The translations under genes were made by a program, and so were the position numbers. The notes under the pieces were generated by a model. That model was not told the DNA's origin. It saw nothing but the letters and a program-made list of their open reading frames with translations, and made no database searches. From assembly GCA_046349915.1 (NCBI GenBank), contig JAXMBL010000008.1, forward strand, positions 434,001-498,000: a stretch of DNA of 64,000 nt, given 5' to 3'. Origin of the DNA: CAIXSC01 sp046349915 (GTDB lineage: Bacteria; Planctomycetota; Planctomycetia; Pirellulales; Pirellulaceae). Within the stretch, counting starts at the first letter, position 1, and each line of letters begins with the position of its first letter. This document shows positions 62,209 to 64,000 of the stretch, piece by piece.

Positions 62209-62232
62209 CGTCGGACTAGAAGTCCGTCGTAC
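62209..62232. repeat. 24-bp dispersed palindrome
   Basis: cgtcggact-aga-agtccgtcgtac, 53 bases before the TPR-protein start. Together with the copy at 62132 it forms a pair in the 159-bp gap. Confidence 0.82.
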
Positions 62233-62284
62233 GGAGGGCCAAACAACTTGACGTCCCCCCTGACGAGGCGCTAATCTCAATGGG

Positions 62285-63454
62285 ATGCCTCGCCCCAATC
62301 CTGCCCGCCGCCGTCGCCATCCTCCACAATCCGCCGATCCCGCCGACTCGCCGCCTGCAAATGCGACGGCTAGTTCCGCGTTGATTTCGACGGAGAAGGC
62401 TCACTCTACTCGCGTGTCGCTTCGCCGGCGCCTCGCGATACTCGGCGTCGCGGCGTTGGTCTTGATCGGCGGGGCCGCTTGGTATTCCGTCAACGCGCGA
62501 GCTCAAGCGGCTCGCGCACGCATCCTGGACGACGCGCGACGCGACTCCGCGGCCGGCGAGCAAGCGCTAGCCGCCTTCGTTCAATTACATCCGGATGATG
62601 CCGAGGCGTATGAAACCTTGGTGGCTTGGCATCTGCGAGCGGAATCGCCCCTGGCTGATTTTGAGAATCACTTGAATCGGTTGTGCGAATTGCGTCCCAC
62701 CGACGCCGATCCACTCCGAACGCGAGCGATCCTCCGAGCTCGCGATGGCAGGCCCGAGGAAGCGGTCGTCGATGGCTTGCTCGCCCTCGAGTTGCTTCCC
62801 GAGGACGCCACGACTCGCCGCATCGTCGCCACCGCGGCGGCGGATGCGGGCCAATACGACGTCGCCATCCGCGAGGCTCAACGGCTTGTCGACGAACGGG
62901 CGCCGCCCGCGACGGAACACGCCGTGTTGCTCGTCAAGGCTTACCTTCAAGCGGGCGATGCCGCGGGCGCCGAGAAAGCGTTGGCGGCCCATTTCCCGGC
63001 GGAGGCGGAACCTGCCAATCGCGACGCTCTGCGAGCCCAAGTGCTGCAAGCCGCGAAAAAACACGAGGAGGCCGTCCCCTTGTTGCGAGCGCTCGCGGAC
63101 CAGTCGCGCGAGTATCGGGAATTCGCGCTCACGCGACTTGCCCAGTCCCTCGCAGCTCTCGGGCGCGGCGACGAGAGCAAGCAAGCGCTCGCCGAACTCG
63201 AGGCGTTGAAGGCGCGAAGTCGAGTGGTGTTGGACGCCAACCAGCGGCCCGATGATCAGGCCGCTCAATGGAAAGCCGGTCGAGTGTTGATAGACGATGG
63301 TGAATTGGCGAAGGCCATCGCTCTACTGGAAACGGCTTGTCAACGGCACGGTGTGAACGCGGTCGCCGCCCGTCTCCTCGCCCGAGCGTATCGGGGACTG
63401 GGTCGCGAGGCTGCCGCCCTGGACTGGGAAAGGACCGCCGAACAGCATGAGTGA
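62285..63454 (+). CDS. Membrane-anchored TPR protein
   Basis: A 389-residue protein: a basic, proline-rich cytoplasmic leader of about 50 residues, one transmembrane segment (LAILGVAALVLIGGAAWYSV), then tetratricopeptide-type helical pairs to the C-terminus (AAGEQALAAFVQLHPDDAEAYETLVAWHLRA, PEEAVVDGLLALELLPEDA, YDVAIREAQRLVDERAPP, AVAARLLARAYRGLGREAAALDWER). No enzymatic motif. In planctomycetes such TPR proteins are frequently next to CRTAC1/ASPIC-UnbV proteins, and here the next gene starts within its last codons (8-base overlap), so the two are made together. Confidence 0.88.
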   Translation: MPRPNPARRRRHPPQSADPADSPPANATASSALISTEKAHSTRVSLRRRLAILGVAALVLIGGAAWYSVNARAQAARARILDDARRDSAAGEQALAAFVQLHPDDAEAYETLVAWHLRAESPLADFENHLNRLCELRPTDADPLRTRAILRARDGRPEEAVVDGLLALELLPEDATTRRIVATAAADAGQYDVAIREAQRLVDERAPPATEHAVLLVKAYLQAGDAAGAEKALAAHFPAEAEPANRDALRAQVLQAAKKHEEAVPLLRALADQSREYREFALTRLAQSLAALGRGDESKQALAELEALKARSRVVLDANQRPDDQAAQWKAGRVLIDDGELAKAIALLETACQRHGVNAVAARLLARAYRGLGREAAALDWERTAEQHE

Positions 63455-64000
63455 GTTATTTCAGCGCCCCGCTTGGCAGCCCGCGATTCTCATCGTTCTG
63501 ACCGGCTGCTGGCTGCAATGCGGCTGTGGCTCGGCCGGCAGCAACCAACCGCTCGCACCACAATCCCTGTCGGCAACCAACGACCCGTTTGACCGGCATG
63601 CGGTCTCGTCCAGTTTCGTTCATTTTACGGATGTGACGGAGCAGGCGGGGCTCGACTTTGTACACTTCGATCCCGCCACGCCCGATCACTTGATTCACGA
63701 AACCATGGGCGCGGGAGTCGCCTGGATTGACTTCGACGCGGATGGCTGGCCCGATCTCCTTTGCATTCAATCCTGCCCCGTCCCAAGAACCGATTCGACC
63801 GCTGGCGATTCTCCGAACGCCGCGGCGGGCCCAGCCGCAATCTCGTCCTCCCCGCAACTAACTCACCGGCTCTACCGCAACTTGCGCAACGGTCGGTTCG
63901 CGGACGTGACGCGCACCGTGGGTTTGGACCGTACAGAATTTGGCATGGGAGTCGCGGTCGGCGACTTCGACAACGACGGGTACGACGACCTCGCGATCAC
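63447..64000 (+). CDS. CRTAC1-type FG-GAP/VCBS lipoprotein, N-terminal part
   Basis: Read from the ATG at 63447, overlapping the TPR stop by 8 bases, and open to the window edge (184 codons seen). The N-terminus has a lipoprotein-like signal (PAILIVLTGC, lipobox LTGC at about residue 21). The FG-GAP/VCBS calcium-binding repeat signatures are GAGVAWIDFDADGWPDLLCI and GMGVAVGDFDNDGYDDLAIT, with the linking LYRNLRNGRFADVTRTVGL and FTDVTEQAGLDFVH typical of CRTAC1-like proteins. Full-length relatives carry an ASPIC/UnbV C-terminal domain, which would be beyond the window. It would be an outer surface or periplasmic beta-propeller protein. Confidence 0.88.
   Translation, partial: MSELFQRPAWQPAILIVLTGCWLQCGCGSAGSNQPLAPQSLSATNDPFDRHAVSSSFVHFTDVTEQAGLDFVHFDPATPDHLIHETMGAGVAWIDFDADGWPDLLCIQSCPVPRTDSTAGDSPNAAAGPAAISSSPQLTHRLYRNLRNGRFADVTRTVGLDRTEFGMGVAVGDFDNDGYDDLAI

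Overview
This is a high-GC chromosomal window from a planctomycete, most likely of the Pirellulales type (order-level placement is inference). The evidence is the company of families: two clusters of DUF1501 and DUF1549/DUF1553 (PSCyt1/PSD1) proteins, a Tat-exported Gfo/Idh/MocA oxidoreductase, a PPC-domain protein, a CRTAC1/FG-GAP lipoprotein, and very long secreted repeat proteins that share the N-terminal planctomycete motif ESLE(N/T)RRVLA. No rRNA, tRNA, CRISPR array, prophage or insertion sequence was recognised.

Layout. 1-4699 (minus): an operon-like set of DUF1501 protein, PPC-domain protein and the N-terminus of an Ig-like protein that runs off the left edge. 4700-5224: gene-free DNA filled with short palindromic repeats. 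5225-9922 (plus): a 1565-residue cadherin-like/RTX adhesin flanked on both sides by the same composite repeat. 10202-19846 (plus): six tightly overlapping genes, namely a purple-acid-phosphatase-like enzyme followed by a five-gene MoxR ATPase / von Willebrand A / beta-propeller module. This matches the MoxR-vWA-beta-propeller ternary systems proposed by comparative genomics to be NTP-dependent conflict (immunity) systems, and it is the most exciting part of the window. 19924-20898: a PHB-depolymerase-family esterase.

20895-29141 reads as an organophosphonate island: phosphonatase (PhnX), a TIGR03364-type FAD oxidoreductase, an MFS carrier, a zinc alcohol dehydrogenase, a BNR sialidase-like protein, a class III PLP enzyme and a PhyH-family Fe(II)/2-oxoglutarate dioxygenase. 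The last two could act like PhnY and PbfA, turning 2-aminoethylphosphonate into phosphonoacetaldehyde through a hydroxylated intermediate; PhnX would then release phosphate. The start of the PLP enzyme abuts a 14-copy, 7-bp tandem repeat, and a 210-bp element with 28-bp inverted ends lies after the dehydrogenase.

29271-38890 (minus): HEAT-repeat protein, Gfo/Idh/MocA oxidoreductase, a second DUF1501 + DUF1549/1553 pair, a secreted alpha/beta hydrolase and an FkbM methyltransferase. 38951-60874 (minus): one enormous gene (about 7,300 codons, 22 kb) for a secreted protein of autotransporter-associated beta-strand repeats with a C-terminal RTX region. 60875-61663: gene-free, with two dyad-symmetric sites. 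61664-64000 (plus): a Bcp-type peroxiredoxin, a membrane-anchored TPR protein and the start of a CRTAC1-like lipoprotein that runs off the right edge.

A family of about 24-bp palindromes (arms close to gtacgacggact / agtccgtcgtac) is scattered through the intergenic spaces of the whole window.
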